Below are positions 43,895 to 52,728 of a stretch of 64,000 nt of DNA, in pieces. Within the stretch, counting starts at the first letter, position 1, and each line of letters opens with the position of its first letter. The translations under genes were made by a program, and so were the position numbers. The stretch spans positions 62,001 to 126,000 of the forward strand of contig NZ_JBAJHU010000004.1 of the NCBI RefSeq assembly GCF_036867415.1, read 5' to 3'. The DNA is from Rossellomorea sp036867415 (GTDB taxonomy: Bacteria > Bacillota > Bacilli > Bacillales > Bacillaceae_B). The notes below the pieces were generated by a model. It was not told the origin of the DNA. It searched no databases and saw nothing but the letters and a program-made list of their open reading frames with translations.

Positions 43895-44869
43895 TTAGGA
43901 CAGCCACCCTGCTGCATCTTTTGCGAAATACGTGATGATCAGGTCTGCCCCTGCCCGCTTCATGCTTGTCAGTTTTTCCATCACGATTTCCTTCTCGTTG
44001 ACCCAGCCATTTTCTGCAGCGGCTTTGACCATGCTGTATTCCCCGCTTACATTATAAGCAACAACCGGGGCGTTGAAACGATCCTTCACTTCTCTCATGA
44101 TATCCATATAGGATAGAGCAGGTTTGACAATCAGGAAATCTGCTCCTTCTTCGATATCGGACTGTGCCTCGCGCAATGCTTCCAATCGGTTTGCAGGATC
44201 CATTTGATACGTTCTTCTGTCACCGAATTGAGGTGTGGAATGAGCGGCATCACGGAATGGTCCGTAGAAACTGGAAGAATACTTGACTGCGTATGACATG
44301 ATCGGTACTTCTGTAAATCCTGCTTCATCCAAGCCGCGGCGGATCGCAGCGACAAAGCCGTCCATCATGTTCGAAGGGGCGATGATATCCGCGCCTGCTT
44401 CCGCCTGACTTATTGCCGTTTTCGCCAGCAGGTCAAGCGTTGGATCATTCAGGATTTTTCCTTCTTTAACAATTCCGCAGTGGCCGTGACTAGTATACTG
44501 ACACAGGCACGTATCTGCCACGACGACCATTTCAGGGTAAAGCTCTTTCACAAATCGGGTCGCTCTCTGAACGATTCCATGCTCATGATAAGCCTGCTTA
44601 CCGAGATCGTCTTTCTCTGCCGGTACACCGAAAAGAATGATCGATTTAATACCCAGTGAGACGATCTCATCCATTTCGGCTTTTAAGTTATCCATGGAAA
44701 TATGGAAGACACCAGGCATCGATGATACTGCGTTACGGATATTCTCACCCTCGACCACAAATAGCGGGTAAATCAAATCTTCTTTTCTAAGATGTGTTTC
44801 CCTTACCAGGGAACGCATATTTTCTGTTTGTCTTAATCGGCGATGACGGTTGAACATTATATCTTTCAC
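43895..44869 (-). CDS. hemB: porphobilinogen synthase HemB
   Basis: Joins two 5-aminolevulinates to porphobilinogen. I choose GTG 44869 (seven bases after GGAGG), giving 324 residues as in B. subtilis, rather than the ATG at 44899. The zinc Cys triad is in DTCLCQYTSHGHCG, and the Schiff-base lysines are in MSYAVKYSSSFYGPFRDA and DFLIVKPALSY. It lies between hemD and hemL. Confidence 0.96.
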   Translation of the reverse strand: MKDIMFNRHRRLRQTENMRSLVRETHLRKEDLIYPLFVVEGENIRNAVSSMPGVFHISMDNLKAEMDEIVSLGIKSIILFGVPAEKDDLGKQAYHEHGIVQRATRFVKELYPEMVVVADTCLCQYTSHGHCGIVKEGKILNDPTLDLLAKTAISQAEAGADIIAPSNMMDGFVAAIRRGLDEAGFTEVPIMSYAVKYSSSFYGPFRDAAHSTPQFGDRRTYQMDPANRLEALREAQSDIEEGADFLIVKPALSYMDIMREVKDRFNAPVVAYNVSGEYSMVKAAAENGWVNEKEIVMEKLTSMKRAGADLIITYFAKDAAGWLS

Positions 44870-44895
44870 TTTAAAACCTCCAATAGATAGGGTTA

Positions 44896-45690
44896 TCATG
44901 ATTGGCTGCCGGCTGCAGAAACAAACTGTATGATTTCTGTAACCATTTCATCTACAGTATACGTGTTTGGGCATATTTTTACATGCAATCCGCACTCTTC
45001 AGCCGTCTTTTTGGTGAGCGGACCTATACAGGCTGCAGGGAGTTTGCTGATTTTCTCATATAGGTCGTTTCCTTCGACCACCTTCATAAAATGACGGACA
45101 GTCGATGAACTTGTGAACGTCAAAATATCCACGCCCCCCGTTTCGATGATCTCTTTCAGCTTTTCGATGCTTTCTTGGGGGAAGATCGTTTCATATATGA
45201 TCCATTCGTCACAATGGACACCAGCCTCTTTCAATTCCGCCGCAATGACATTTCGCGCAAGATTCCCTTTTGGCACAAGGATATTACCCGATGGATTCCT
45301 CTCAGAAATGAACTGCCGTACTAAGTCATCCCCGGTAAAATCATCGGCGACGAATGTAACGGAAAGACCATGCATTTCACAGAATTTTTTCGTTTTTGTC
45401 CCTACTGCAGCGATTTTTGCAGAGAATGAGGATACGTTGATGTGATACGCCTTCAATTTTTCAAGAAAGAAAGCAACACCATTTTTACTTGTGAAGATGA
45501 TCCATTGATAGTTATGTATCGACGCTATGAACGTCGCTTCGCGCGGGTCAACATACGGTTTGAAGTCAAGGAGTGGGACCGCCACCGGAACCCCTCCGTT
45601 ACCTTCAATAAGGGAGCTCAATTCCTTGGCTCCCTCTCTTCCCCTGGTGATGAGTACCTTTAATTGATCTAAAGGCTTTTCACCATCCAT
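44896..45690 (-). CDS. hemD: uroporphyrinogen-III synthase HemD
   Basis: Closes hydroxymethylbilane to uroporphyrinogen III. The 264-residue protein (262 in B. subtilis) has the two-domain HemD layout with the typical pieces VLITRGREGAKEL, FTSKNGVAFF and the late TFTSSSTVRHF and ACIGPLTKKTAEECGL. Its ATG overlaps the hemC stop by one base (TAATG), a sign of coupling. Confidence 0.95.
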   Translation of the reverse strand: MDGEKPLDQLKVLITRGREGAKELSSLIEGNGGVPVAVPLLDFKPYVDPREATFIASIHNYQWIIFTSKNGVAFFLEKLKAYHINVSSFSAKIAAVGTKTKKFCEMHGLSVTFVADDFTGDDLVRQFISERNPSGNILVPKGNLARNVIAAELKEAGVHCDEWIIYETIFPQESIEKLKEIIETGGVDILTFTSSSTVRHFMKVVEGNDLYEKISKLPAACIGPLTKKTAEECGLHVKICPNTYTVDEMVTEIIQFVSAAGSQS

Positions 45691-46622
45691 TATTGATCCA
45701 GCTCCTCTTTGACGCGGTCAATCAAGGCTTTCGCGCCAAGTTCAGTCAAGCTTTCCGCTACTCTTTCACCGACTGTCCCGGGATCTGTGCCCATCATATA
45801 CTCTTTGTAGATAGTATGACCGTCCGGCGACGCCACGAGGCCGGTCAGTGCGACTTCTCCATTATCTTTCAATTCTGCATAACCAGCGATCGGAACCTGG
45901 CATCCGCCTTCCATTTTATGAAGGAAAGCCCTTTCCGCTGTGACCGTCTGAGTCGTTTCTTCGTCCGAGAAATGCTTTAGTAAATCAAGAAGTTCTGCAT
46001 CATCTTCACGGCATTCAATCGAGAGCGCTCCCTGACCGACTGCAGGCAGGCAAAGATCGGGATCAAGGAATTCAGTCACGACATCACTCGTCCAACCCAT
46101 CCTCGAGAGTCCTGCTGCTGCCAGGATGATGGCATCATAATCTTCATTTTGCAGCTTTGAAAGGCGTGTATCGATATTTCCGCGGATCCATTTTATTTCC
46201 AGGTCTGGACGCACTGACAGAACCTGCGCCCCTCTTCGCAAACTGCTGGTGCCGACAATGGCACCCGAAGGAAGATCTTTCAGCGCAACATGATTCTTAC
46301 TGATGAACGCATCACGGTGATCTTCACGTTCCGGTATACATCCGATTGTGAGTCCTTCAGGCAGAACGGCCGGCATATCCTTCATGCTGTGAACCGCCAT
46401 ATCGATCTCTTTATCGAGCATCGCCTGCTCGATTTCTTTCACAAACAAACCTTTTCCTCCAACCTTGGAAAGAGTGACATCAAGGATTTGATCCCCTTTT
46501 GTCACGATTTCCTTCACTTCGAAGTCATAGGCGGGATCGATTGCCTTCAGCTGATCGATCACCCAATTTGTTTGAGTAAGTGCTAATTTGCTGCGTCTAG
46601 ATCCAACAATGATTTTTCTCAT
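45690..46622 (-). CDS. hemC: hydroxymethylbilane synthase HemC
   Basis: Polymerises four porphobilinogens on a dipyrromethane cofactor. The 310-residue protein starts IIVGSRRSKLALTQTNWV, has HSMKDMPAVLPEG and SLRRGAQ, and carries the cofactor cysteine in EGGCQVPIAGY. The start ATG follows AGGAGG. It lies 17 bp after hemX. Confidence 0.97.
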   Translation of the reverse strand: MRKIIVGSRRSKLALTQTNWVIDQLKAIDPAYDFEVKEIVTKGDQILDVTLSKVGGKGLFVKEIEQAMLDKEIDMAVHSMKDMPAVLPEGLTIGCIPEREDHRDAFISKNHVALKDLPSGAIVGTSSLRRGAQVLSVRPDLEIKWIRGNIDTRLSKLQNEDYDAIILAAAGLSRMGWTSDVVTEFLDPDLCLPAVGQGALSIECREDDAELLDLLKHFSDEETTQTVTAERAFLHKMEGGCQVPIAGYAELKDNGEVALTGLVASPDGHTIYKEYMMGTDPGTVGERVAESLTELGAKALIDRVKEELDQ

Positions 46623-46639
46623 AATAACCTCCTGAAAGC

Positions 46640-47473
46640 TTATGAATACCAGAAATGAAAAGATGAAAGCCGGCTCCCCAAGAAGAAATTGATCAAGATG
46701 ATCAAGAAAGCCGCGACATTAAGCAATGCCAATGATTTGCCAAAAACGTTCTTCTTTATCCTCAAATATAAATACGTACTATATAAAATTAATAGAATGA
46801 ATGATCCTATGATCTTCGGGTCATACAATATGAAATCCGGAAGCTTGATGAATGCCCATTGCATACCGAGAATCAGACTGAGCAGAAGCATGGCAACCCC
46901 GATCGAGTTCAGGATATAAGAGATCTTCTCCAGTTTGGACAAATCACTGATCCTCCACAGCCTCTGTCCCCACTTTTTCTCTTTCAGCAGCTTGAATTGC
47001 AGAAGGTAGAGAAGTGAAAATACAAAGGACAATGAAAATGCGCCGTAAGAAAGAATCGCCATCGTGATGTGGATCAGAAGAAGTTCAGACACCATCTGCT
47101 CCGCCATCGCCTGCGATTCCACCTGGACGGGTGCAAAGGTATGTATGGCCATGATGATGAACCCCAGTACATTGGTGAAAAAGACGGTAAAGTCGACCCT
47201 GAGCAGCCGGTTGATGACCAGCGACAGTGTAATCAGTACCCAGGCATAAAAATAAAGTCCCTCAAAAATCGTGAGGACTGGGAACCTGCCTGTATTGATC
47301 ATGTAAAGAAATAAAAAAATTGTTTGAAGGACCCAAACAATTGCAAGCAGCCAGAAGGCAAAAAGATTTGCCTTCCGGTTTTTGTTTAAAAAATCTATAA
47401 AATAAAACAGAATACTAATAGCATACAGAACAATCATCAGTTCGTGCAGCCTAGTCATCGTTTGTTCAAACAT
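46640..47473 (-). CDS. hemX: HemX, membrane protein controlling HemA level
   Basis: A 277-residue protein (276 in B. subtilis) with eight or so membrane helices of the cytochrome c assembly (CcsA-like) family. B. subtilis HemX lowers the amount of HemA. The start is ATG 47473; a GTG upstream falls in the ribosome site GTGAGG. It lies between hemA and hemC. Confidence 0.94.
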   Translation of the reverse strand: MFEQTMTRLHELMIVLYAISILFYFIDFLNKNRKANLFAFWLLAIVWVLQTIFLFLYMINTGRFPVLTIFEGLYFYAWVLITLSLVINRLLRVDFTVFFTNVLGFIIMAIHTFAPVQVESQAMAEQMVSELLLIHITMAILSYGAFSLSFVFSLLYLLQFKLLKEKKWGQRLWRISDLSKLEKISYILNSIGVAMLLLSLILGMQWAFIKLPDFILYDPKIIGSFILLILYSTYLYLRIKKNVFGKSLALLNVAAFLIILINFFLGSRLSSFHFWYS

Positions 47474-47488
47474 AGACAATAACCTCAC

Positions 47489-48850
47489 TTAAGCATGAAA
47501 AGTAGGTTGCGGAGTGAAGTTCGGTCCCGTTTCACTCTTCTCATTGGCTGCTTTCAGTTGTGTCTGTTCCTGCACTTGTTTCTCAATATTGAAAATGGAA
47601 ACGAATAAATCCAGTTTATCATCGGCATCAGGCAGGCCAGCAAGTTCTTTCGCTTGTGAAATCGGGTCTTTCAGCAATTGATTAATGATGCTTTTCGTAT
47701 GTTTGCTCAACACTTTTCGTTCCCTGTCTGTCAAGTTGGGCATTTTACGCTCGATGCTTTCCATCGTGTCAGCCTGTATCGATAACGCTTTTTGTCTCAG
47801 GGCCGAAATGACCGGCACAACCCCGAGCATGTTTAACCAGTCTTTAAACGCAACGATCTCGGCTTCGATCATCAATTCTATGTGTTCGGCTGCTTTTTTA
47901 CGTTCAGCCAGGTTGGCTTGTACAATTCCCTCCAGGTCATCGATGTCATAGAGGAAGACACTCTCTAATTCGCCGATGGAAGGATCAAGGTCACGGGGAA
48001 CGGCAATATCCACCATGAAGAGCGGACGTCCTTTTCTCATGCTTTCAACGACCGACATTGTTTCCTTCGAAATCACAAAGTCCTTTGCGCCGGTGGAGCT
48101 GATCATGATATCCGCCTCGACGAGTGCACATTGAAGTTCCTGAAGCGTCTTTGCATTTCCTTCGAACCGATCGGCAAGTGTCTGTGCTTTTTCAAACGTC
48201 CGGTTAATGACTGTTACCTTCGTTGCACCGCTGCCATGTAAGTTCTTGATTGCAAGCTCTCCCATTTTACCTGCTCCAAGAATCAGTACATGCTTGTTTT
48301 CAAGGCTGCCGAATACTTTTTTTGCAAGCTCGACCGCTGCATAGCTGACCGATACGGCATTAGAACCGATTTCAGTTTCGGAATGGGCTTTTTTCGCCAC
48401 TGTCACTGCCTGCTTGAACAAATGATTGAATACCGTTCCTGTTGAACCGGCTTCCTGTGCAGTGAAGAAGCTTGTACGCACCTGTCCGAGTATCTGCGTT
48501 TCACCAAGGACCATTGAATTCAGACCGCAAGACACTTTAAAAAGGTGTTCGACCGCTCCTTCTTGTTCATAGATGAACAAATACGGGGTGAACTCCTCTT
48601 TATCTATATCAAACCATTGAGATAAAAAATCTTTAATATAATAACGACCTGTGTGAAGCTGATCGACTACTGCATATACTTCCGTTCTGTTACAAGTGGA
48701 AACGATGACATTCTCCAGAATGCTTTTCTTTTCCTTCAACGCTCTCATAGCAAATGGAAGATCAGTTTCATTGAATGATAAACGCTCACGAATCTCAACA
48801 GGGGCCGTTTTATAATTTAAACCAACGACAATCGTATACATGCTATGCAT
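47489..48850 (-). CDS. hemA: glutamyl-tRNA reductase HemA
   Basis: Reduces glutamyl-tRNA to glutamate-1-semialdehyde, the entry step of haem synthesis. The 453-residue protein has the catalytic cysteine in VSTCNRTEVY (near residue 50), the NADPH fold VLILGAGKMGELAI and the GLNSMVLGETQILGQV motif. An ATG three codons later (48841) fits the B. subtilis start better and is an equal choice. It is the first gene of the hem operon. I see no clear PerR box upstream. Confidence 0.96.
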   Translation of the reverse strand: MHSMYTIVVGLNYKTAPVEIRERLSFNETDLPFAMRALKEKKSILENVIVSTCNRTEVYAVVDQLHTGRYYIKDFLSQWFDIDKEEFTPYLFIYEQEGAVEHLFKVSCGLNSMVLGETQILGQVRTSFFTAQEAGSTGTVFNHLFKQAVTVAKKAHSETEIGSNAVSVSYAAVELAKKVFGSLENKHVLILGAGKMGELAIKNLHGSGATKVTVINRTFEKAQTLADRFEGNAKTLQELQCALVEADIMISSTGAKDFVISKETMSVVESMRKGRPLFMVDIAVPRDLDPSIGELESVFLYDIDDLEGIVQANLAERKKAAEHIELMIEAEIVAFKDWLNMLGVVPVISALRQKALSIQADTMESIERKMPNLTDRERKVLSKHTKSIINQLLKDPISQAKELAGLPDADDKLDLFVSIFNIEKQVQEQTQLKAANEKSETGPNFTPQPTFHA

Positions 48851-49238
48851 TACACCCCCAATAAAATCATTACCTTAAGTATAACATGTCCGTTAAGTAT
48901 CCTTTGTCCGTAAATGTGAACAGAAATTGAAACCTGGCTATGTTATGATGTACCATATAAAAAAATCAGCCGTAAAGATCGGATTCCATCGTATGATCTT
49001 TGAAAACCGTTTCATTTCTCTTAAAATTCGACATTTCCTACTAATGTAGGTTAACAAAACAAGCTGAAAGAATCAAGTAATGGAAAGGATTCACACTATT
49101 TTCGGCGTATAAAGTATGAGTATAAGCTTCTCTCTACCATTTTTCCTCATTTTGACGAAAATAAACCTAACTGCTCACTCGCATTTCGAAGGATTATGAT
49201 TTACTTATTTCATTGCAAAGGATTATTGGAGGACGATC
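48851..49238. other. divergent region between hemA and the ysxD-like gene
   Basis: About 390 bp without a gene. A 7-bp inverted repeat (AAAGATC and GATCTTT, 48974-49001) lies in it. TATACT about 30 bp before hemA could be its -10, but the -35 is poor. Nothing else is clear. Confidence 0.4.
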
Positions 49239-49724
49239 ATGAAACAGCAAAGGATATTTCCGGGATTGATACTAATTGGTTTTGGACTTTACTTTTATCT
49301 GCAGCAGGCGAATATTGTCCTGTTTCAGGAGTTTTTCACATGGCCCACCCTGCTTATGATAGTCGGCATTGCCTTTTTAGGTCAGGGCTATGGTGCACGT
49401 GATTATGAGGCTATCTTGCCGGGTACCATCCTTGTCGGATTCGGCCTGCATTTTCACGTTGTAAATAAGCTGGATATATGGCCGGATCACATGGGGACAT
49501 TCATCTTGATCATTTCGTTGGGTTTTCTGCTGCGATACCAAAAAACAGGGAATGGGTTATTTCAAGGCATTCTCTTCTTGATCTTGTCTATTATTCTATT
49601 ATTTTATGATAAAGTGATGGGCTATCTCGGCTTAATTAAAGGACAGGTCGGATCTGCATGGGAGTTCTGGCCGATTGTCATCATCGCTGTCGGCGTTTAT
49701 TTATTATTCATCAGGAAAAAATAA
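49239..49724 (+). CDS. ysxD: YsxD-like membrane protein (LiaF/LiaI-like helices)
   Basis: A 161-residue protein with five to six short hydrophobic helices, each with Gly/Trp/Pro turns (FPGLILIGFGLYFYL, TWPTLLMIVGIAFL, EFWPIVIIAVGVYLLFI), resembling the membrane part of LiaI/LiaF family proteins. The function is unknown. The start ATG follows GGAGG. In B. subtilis the similar-sized ysxD lies between hemA and ysxC, so the symbol is given by position and layout and is tentative. Repeat copy B begins 17 bp after the stop. Confidence 0.75.
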   Translation: MKQQRIFPGLILIGFGLYFYLQQANIVLFQEFFTWPTLLMIVGIAFLGQGYGARDYEAILPGTILVGFGLHFHVVNKLDIWPDHMGTFILIISLGFLLRYQKTGNGLFQGILFLILSIILLFYDKVMGYLGLIKGQVGSAWEFWPIVIIAVGVYLLFIRKK

Positions 49725-49741
49725 AAATGCTGTTAAATACC

Positions 49742-49996
49742 GCAGTTGATTTCCGTGCAAGACTTCGCTTTCCGCGGGTGACCCGTGAGCCTCCTCGGTC
49801 GTACATCCCTGCGGGCAGAAAAGCGGAGGCGGCTTGCTCAGAAGCGACAAGCATAAGACAGGGCAGCCACAAAGGCGCCTTTTACCTTTTTGGATGCCCT
49901 GGCTTATGTCTCGAGCCTCTAGTCGCCAGAGCTGGACAGGTCTCACATTGGCCACTTCTCCCGCAGGAGTCTTCGTCCTGCACTCCAATCAACTGC
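49742..49996. repeat. interspersed repeat, copy B
   Basis: About 255 bp bounded by the inverted ends GCAGTTGATT and AATCAACTGC; the inversion continues inward with mismatches for about 34 bp. It shares core and ends with copy A at 42047-42435 but has one core module. It lies in the space between two gene ends and codes for nothing convincing. Confidence 0.85.
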
Positions 49997-50033
49997 TGGA
50001 ACCGGTATCAAGCAACACTAAGCAATAACTGAA

Positions 50034-50085
50034 CAAAAAAGGCCCATCCCAAAATGTAACAAAGTACTTTAAGGGAATGGCCTTT
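50034..50085 (-). terminator. terminator after the amino acid ABC operon
   Basis: On the minus strand AAAGGCCATTCCC pairs with GGGATGGGCCTTT (mismatches in the middle), then a T-run. Its loop holds AAAGTACTTTGTTAC. Confidence 0.8.
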
Positions 50086-50089
50086 AATA

Positions 50090-50824
50090 TTAAAGAACAG
50101 AATCCAGGAATTCTTTTGTTCTTTGTTCTTTTGGATTTGAGAACATTTCTTTTGGATAGCCTTCTTCTACGATTCTGCCGTCATGCATGTAAACGACGCG
50201 ATCCCCCACTTCGCGGGCAAATCCCATTTCGTGAGTGACGACGACCATTGTCATCCCCTCTAGGGCAAGTTCTTTCATTGTAGCCAGCACCTCGCCGACA
50301 AGTTCAGGGTCGAGTGCGGATGTAGGTTCATCGAACAACATGATATCCGGTTTCATGGCAAGTGCCCTTGCGATTGCAACACGCTGCTTCTGCCCGCCCG
50401 AAAGCTTCGAAGGATAGACGTTTTCCTTTTCAGCCAATCCGACTTTTTTCAATAATTCCTGTGCATCTTTCCTGGCTTGTGCTTTCGGGACACGCTTTAC
50501 ATGTACAGGTGCTTCCATGACGTTCTCCAAAACCGTCATATGAGGGAAGAGATAGAAGTGCTGAAAGACCATCCCCACTTTTTGACGGATTTCATTTAAA
50601 TCATGTGTATCCTGATTCACTACCTCCCCTTCAAAAATCACCTTACCGTTATCTTTCAATTCCAGGAAATTCAGGCAGCGAAGCAGCGTGCTTTTACCCG
50701 ATCCGCTGGCACCGATTAAGCAGACAACCTCGCTTTCCCTCACGTCCATATCAATATCCTTCAGTACATGCAAGTCCCCGAAGGATTTATTCAACTTTTC
50801 AACCTTGATCATTTCCTGACTCAT
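50090..50824 (-). CDS. polar amino acid ABC transporter, ATP-binding protein
   Basis: Powers uptake of a polar amino acid, possibly glutamine or another; substrate unknown. I start at ATG 50824 (MSQEMIKVEKLNKSFGDLHV) behind GGAGGG, giving 244 residues. Walker A IGASGSGKST, Q-loop, signature LSGGQKQRVAIARAL, Walker B MLFDEPTSALDP and the His switch (VVVTHEMGFA) are all intact. GlnQ/ArtP family. It is the last gene of a three-gene operon. Confidence 0.94.
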   Translation of the reverse strand: MSQEMIKVEKLNKSFGDLHVLKDIDMDVRESEVVCLIGASGSGKSTLLRCLNFLELKDNGKVIFEGEVVNQDTHDLNEIRQKVGMVFQHFYLFPHMTVLENVMEAPVHVKRVPKAQARKDAQELLKKVGLAEKENVYPSKLSGGQKQRVAIARALAMKPDIMLFDEPTSALDPELVGEVLATMKELALEGMTMVVVTHEMGFAREVGDRVVYMHDGRIVEEGYPKEMFSNPKEQRTKEFLDSVL

Positions 50825-50840
50825 TTTCATCCCTCCATCG

Positions 50841-51488
50841 TTAATCACTGACAGACATACGTTTTTCGATTACATTGACAATCGTCGAGAACACCAGGAC
50901 TAGAACCAGGTAATAGATTGCAACGATTAACAGGTATGTCATATAGTCGAAGTTATTTGATCCCAAGGTCGTGGCGACGCTGAAGAGCTCAAACATACCG
51001 ATAAAGGATGCAAGAGAAGAATCCTTTAATGCGATGATAAACTGATTCCCGAGTGGCGGCAGGGCTCTGCGAAATGCCTGTGGCAAGATGATCCTTCTCA
51101 TGGTCAATCCGTTTGACATTCCAAGCGAGCGGCCCGCTTCCATCTGACCGCGGTCGATGGATTGAATGGCGCCCCTGAAGATTTCAGCTATATAGGCCCC
51201 ATTATGGAAGGCAAGACCGAGAACGACCGACCAGAATCCTGAAATATGAAGTGCGGTCAATCCAAAATAGAAAATAAAGATCTGTACGATCAACGGTGTG
51301 CCCCGGACGACAAAGATATATAAATCTGCCAAAAGTTCCAGCGGCTTCACTTTTGAAATCTTTAAAAATGCAAAAAATAGTCCAATTACAATGGCAATCA
51401 ATACGGATACGACCGTCAACTGAAATGTCAGCAGCATCCCTTTTAAAAATATGTCATATGTATCTGCAAAGGTTTCGAGAAAATGCAT
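50841..51488 (-). CDS. polar amino acid ABC transporter, permease
   Basis: A 215-residue His/Glu/Gln/Arg-type permease. The start is ATG 51488 behind GGAGGG. About five membrane helices are visible, with the EAA motif ESGRSLGMSNGL-like segment MEAGRSLGMSNGLTMRRIIL, where the ATPase docks. It lies between the ATPase and the binding protein genes; the pair would form a homodimeric permease. Confidence 0.94.
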   Translation of the reverse strand: MHFLETFADTYDIFLKGMLLTFQLTVVSVLIAIVIGLFFAFLKISKVKPLELLADLYIFVVRGTPLIVQIFIFYFGLTALHISGFWSVVLGLAFHNGAYIAEIFRGAIQSIDRGQMEAGRSLGMSNGLTMRRIILPQAFRRALPPLGNQFIIALKDSSLASFIGMFELFSVATTLGSNNFDYMTYLLIVAIYYLVLVLVFSTIVNVIEKRMSVSD

Positions 51489-51542
51489 GAATGTCCCTCC
51501 ATTCAACTATTTGCTTGTGTCTGGACAAAGCGGCCAATCGAT

Positions 51543-51579
51543 AAAAAAAGCGAATGTGCACACGAAGCACATTCGCTTA
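51543..51579 (-). terminator. intercistronic hairpin between binding protein and permease
   Basis: A 12-bp perfect stem (AAGCGAATGTGC with GCACATTCGCTT on the minus strand), loop of 7, then T-run. It would let the binding protein be made in excess over the permease. Confidence 0.8.
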
Positions 51580-51593
51580 TCATCATGCTGCGC

Positions 51594-52370
51594 TTACTCT
51601 TCCGGGTCTGTTGTGATGTCAGTTTTGAAATACTTTTCGCTGATTTTTTTCAATGTGCCGTCTTCTCTCAGCTTCTCCAGTGCTTTATTGATATCTTTCA
51701 GAAGCTGTTCATTTTCTTTCCCTACCGCGATTGCCTGCTCGCTGCGTCCGATCAGTTCACGCGCTTCAATCTTCAATCCAGAAGCAATCGCCTCTTTACC
51801 TGTGATGAAGTCAGTGATGACGGCATCATGCTTCCCTTTGTTCAAGGCTTCAAGTGCAACGACATCACTATCGTATTGCTGGATGCTGTCTGTCACTTCT
51901 TTCGCAGTATCTGCATAAGTGGATCCTTTTGATACGGCAATCTCTTTACCCTCAAGGTCTGACAATGTTTGTACATCACTGTCGGGACGGACGAAGATCT
52001 GAGGTCCCGAATAGTAATACGGAGTCGAGAAGTCCACTTCCTTCAATCGGTCTTCCGTAATCGTATGACTGGCCACCGCTACATCGAAGCGGCCCGACTT
52101 AACTCCTTCCACGATTCCTGCAAACTTGAATTTCTTTTGTTCAGGCTCAAGTCCGAGTTCCTTGGCAACGGCTTCGGCAACCTCGATATCAAATCCTGAC
52201 ATCGTACCGTCTCCCTCGGTTACACTGAAGGGCTTAAACTCACCTGAAGCTGCATATATCAGCTTTCCTTCTTCTACAAGCTTTGCTCCGCTTTCTGTTT
52301 CCGCTTTCCCTCCGCATGCAGAGAGGATCAGTACGAATAACACTACCAATAAACCTGTCAATTTCTTCAC
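51594..52370 (-). CDS. polar amino acid ABC transporter, substrate-binding lipoprotein
   Basis: A 258-residue extracytoplasmic binding protein. The start is GTG 52370 behind GGGGGA. A lipoprotein signal peptide (KKLTGLLVVLFVLILSAC, lipobox LSAC) is followed by the family 3 solute-binding domain (LIYAASGEFKPFSVTEGDGT, GFDIEVAEAVAKELG, EVDFSTPYYYSG). The substrate cannot be read from the sequence; cystine, glutamine and arginine are options. Confidence 0.93.
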   Translation of the reverse strand: MKKLTGLLVVLFVLILSACGGKAETESGAKLVEEGKLIYAASGEFKPFSVTEGDGTMSGFDIEVAEAVAKELGLEPEQKKFKFAGIVEGVKSGRFDVAVASHTITEDRLKEVDFSTPYYYSGPQIFVRPDSDVQTLSDLEGKEIAVSKGSTYADTAKEVTDSIQQYDSDVVALEALNKGKHDAVITDFITGKEAIASGLKIEARELIGRSEQAIAVGKENEQLLKDINKALEKLREDGTLKKISEKYFKTDITTDPEE

Positions 52371-52412
52371 TCTTTGAAGTCCCCCTTTTTTATGTACCAT
52401 ATATCTTTCATA

Positions 52413-52441
52413 ATTGTATCAACAAAAGAGAAAATTCTCAA
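52413..52441 (-). promoter_or_regulatory. sigma-A promoter of the amino acid ABC operon
   Basis: TTGAGA (52436-52441) and TACAAT (52413-52418) with a 17-bp spacer, 5/6 matches at both hexamers. Confidence 0.75.
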
Positions 52442-52488
52442 AATTCAAATATCCTAATAATTATTTATAATTACGCATAATTAAAGGT

Positions 52489-52532
52489 GACAGTCACTGA
52501 CCTCGCATATGGACAAGTATGCGTCACATTCC
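52489..52532. repeat. small inverted-repeat element upstream of the ABC operon
   Basis: GTGAC at the left pairs with GTCAC at the right, and CGCATA with TATGCG inside, giving a stem-loop. GTGACAGTCAC at its start is itself near-palindromic. Its role is unknown; it lies about 50 bp upstream of the ABC promoter. Confidence 0.5.
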
Positions 52533-52594
52533 TTTCATATCCTGTATATTTCTCGATACACTTAGGTACTAACTCCCTTTAATATCCATTCACA

Positions 52595-52648
52595 CAAAAA
52601 AGAACTGCTTCAATAGTTTGTCTTCCACTATTGAAGCAGTTCTTTTTT
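52595..52648. terminator. strong bidirectional terminator after ysxC
   Basis: A perfect stem of about 21 bp (AAAAAAGAACTGCTTCAATAG and complement) with an 11-base loop; A- and T-runs on either side. It ends the lonA-ysxC transcript. Confidence 0.9.
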
Positions 52649-52728
52649 ATTAGTCGTATAGAATTTTTATACTGTTTTATATACCGCTTATGGAGATTTT
52701 CACGCAAGGCATTCTTTTATTTCCTTGA

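Noticed and set aside
48851..48960. PerR box before hemA
   Set aside because: B. subtilis hemA is under PerR, so I looked for TTATAATnATTATAA; nothing close enough is present.
49704..50032. Frames on both strands over repeat copy B
   Set aside because: They follow from the GC-rich repeat core and share peptides with frames over copy A (such as LRRLEAR); not protein-like.
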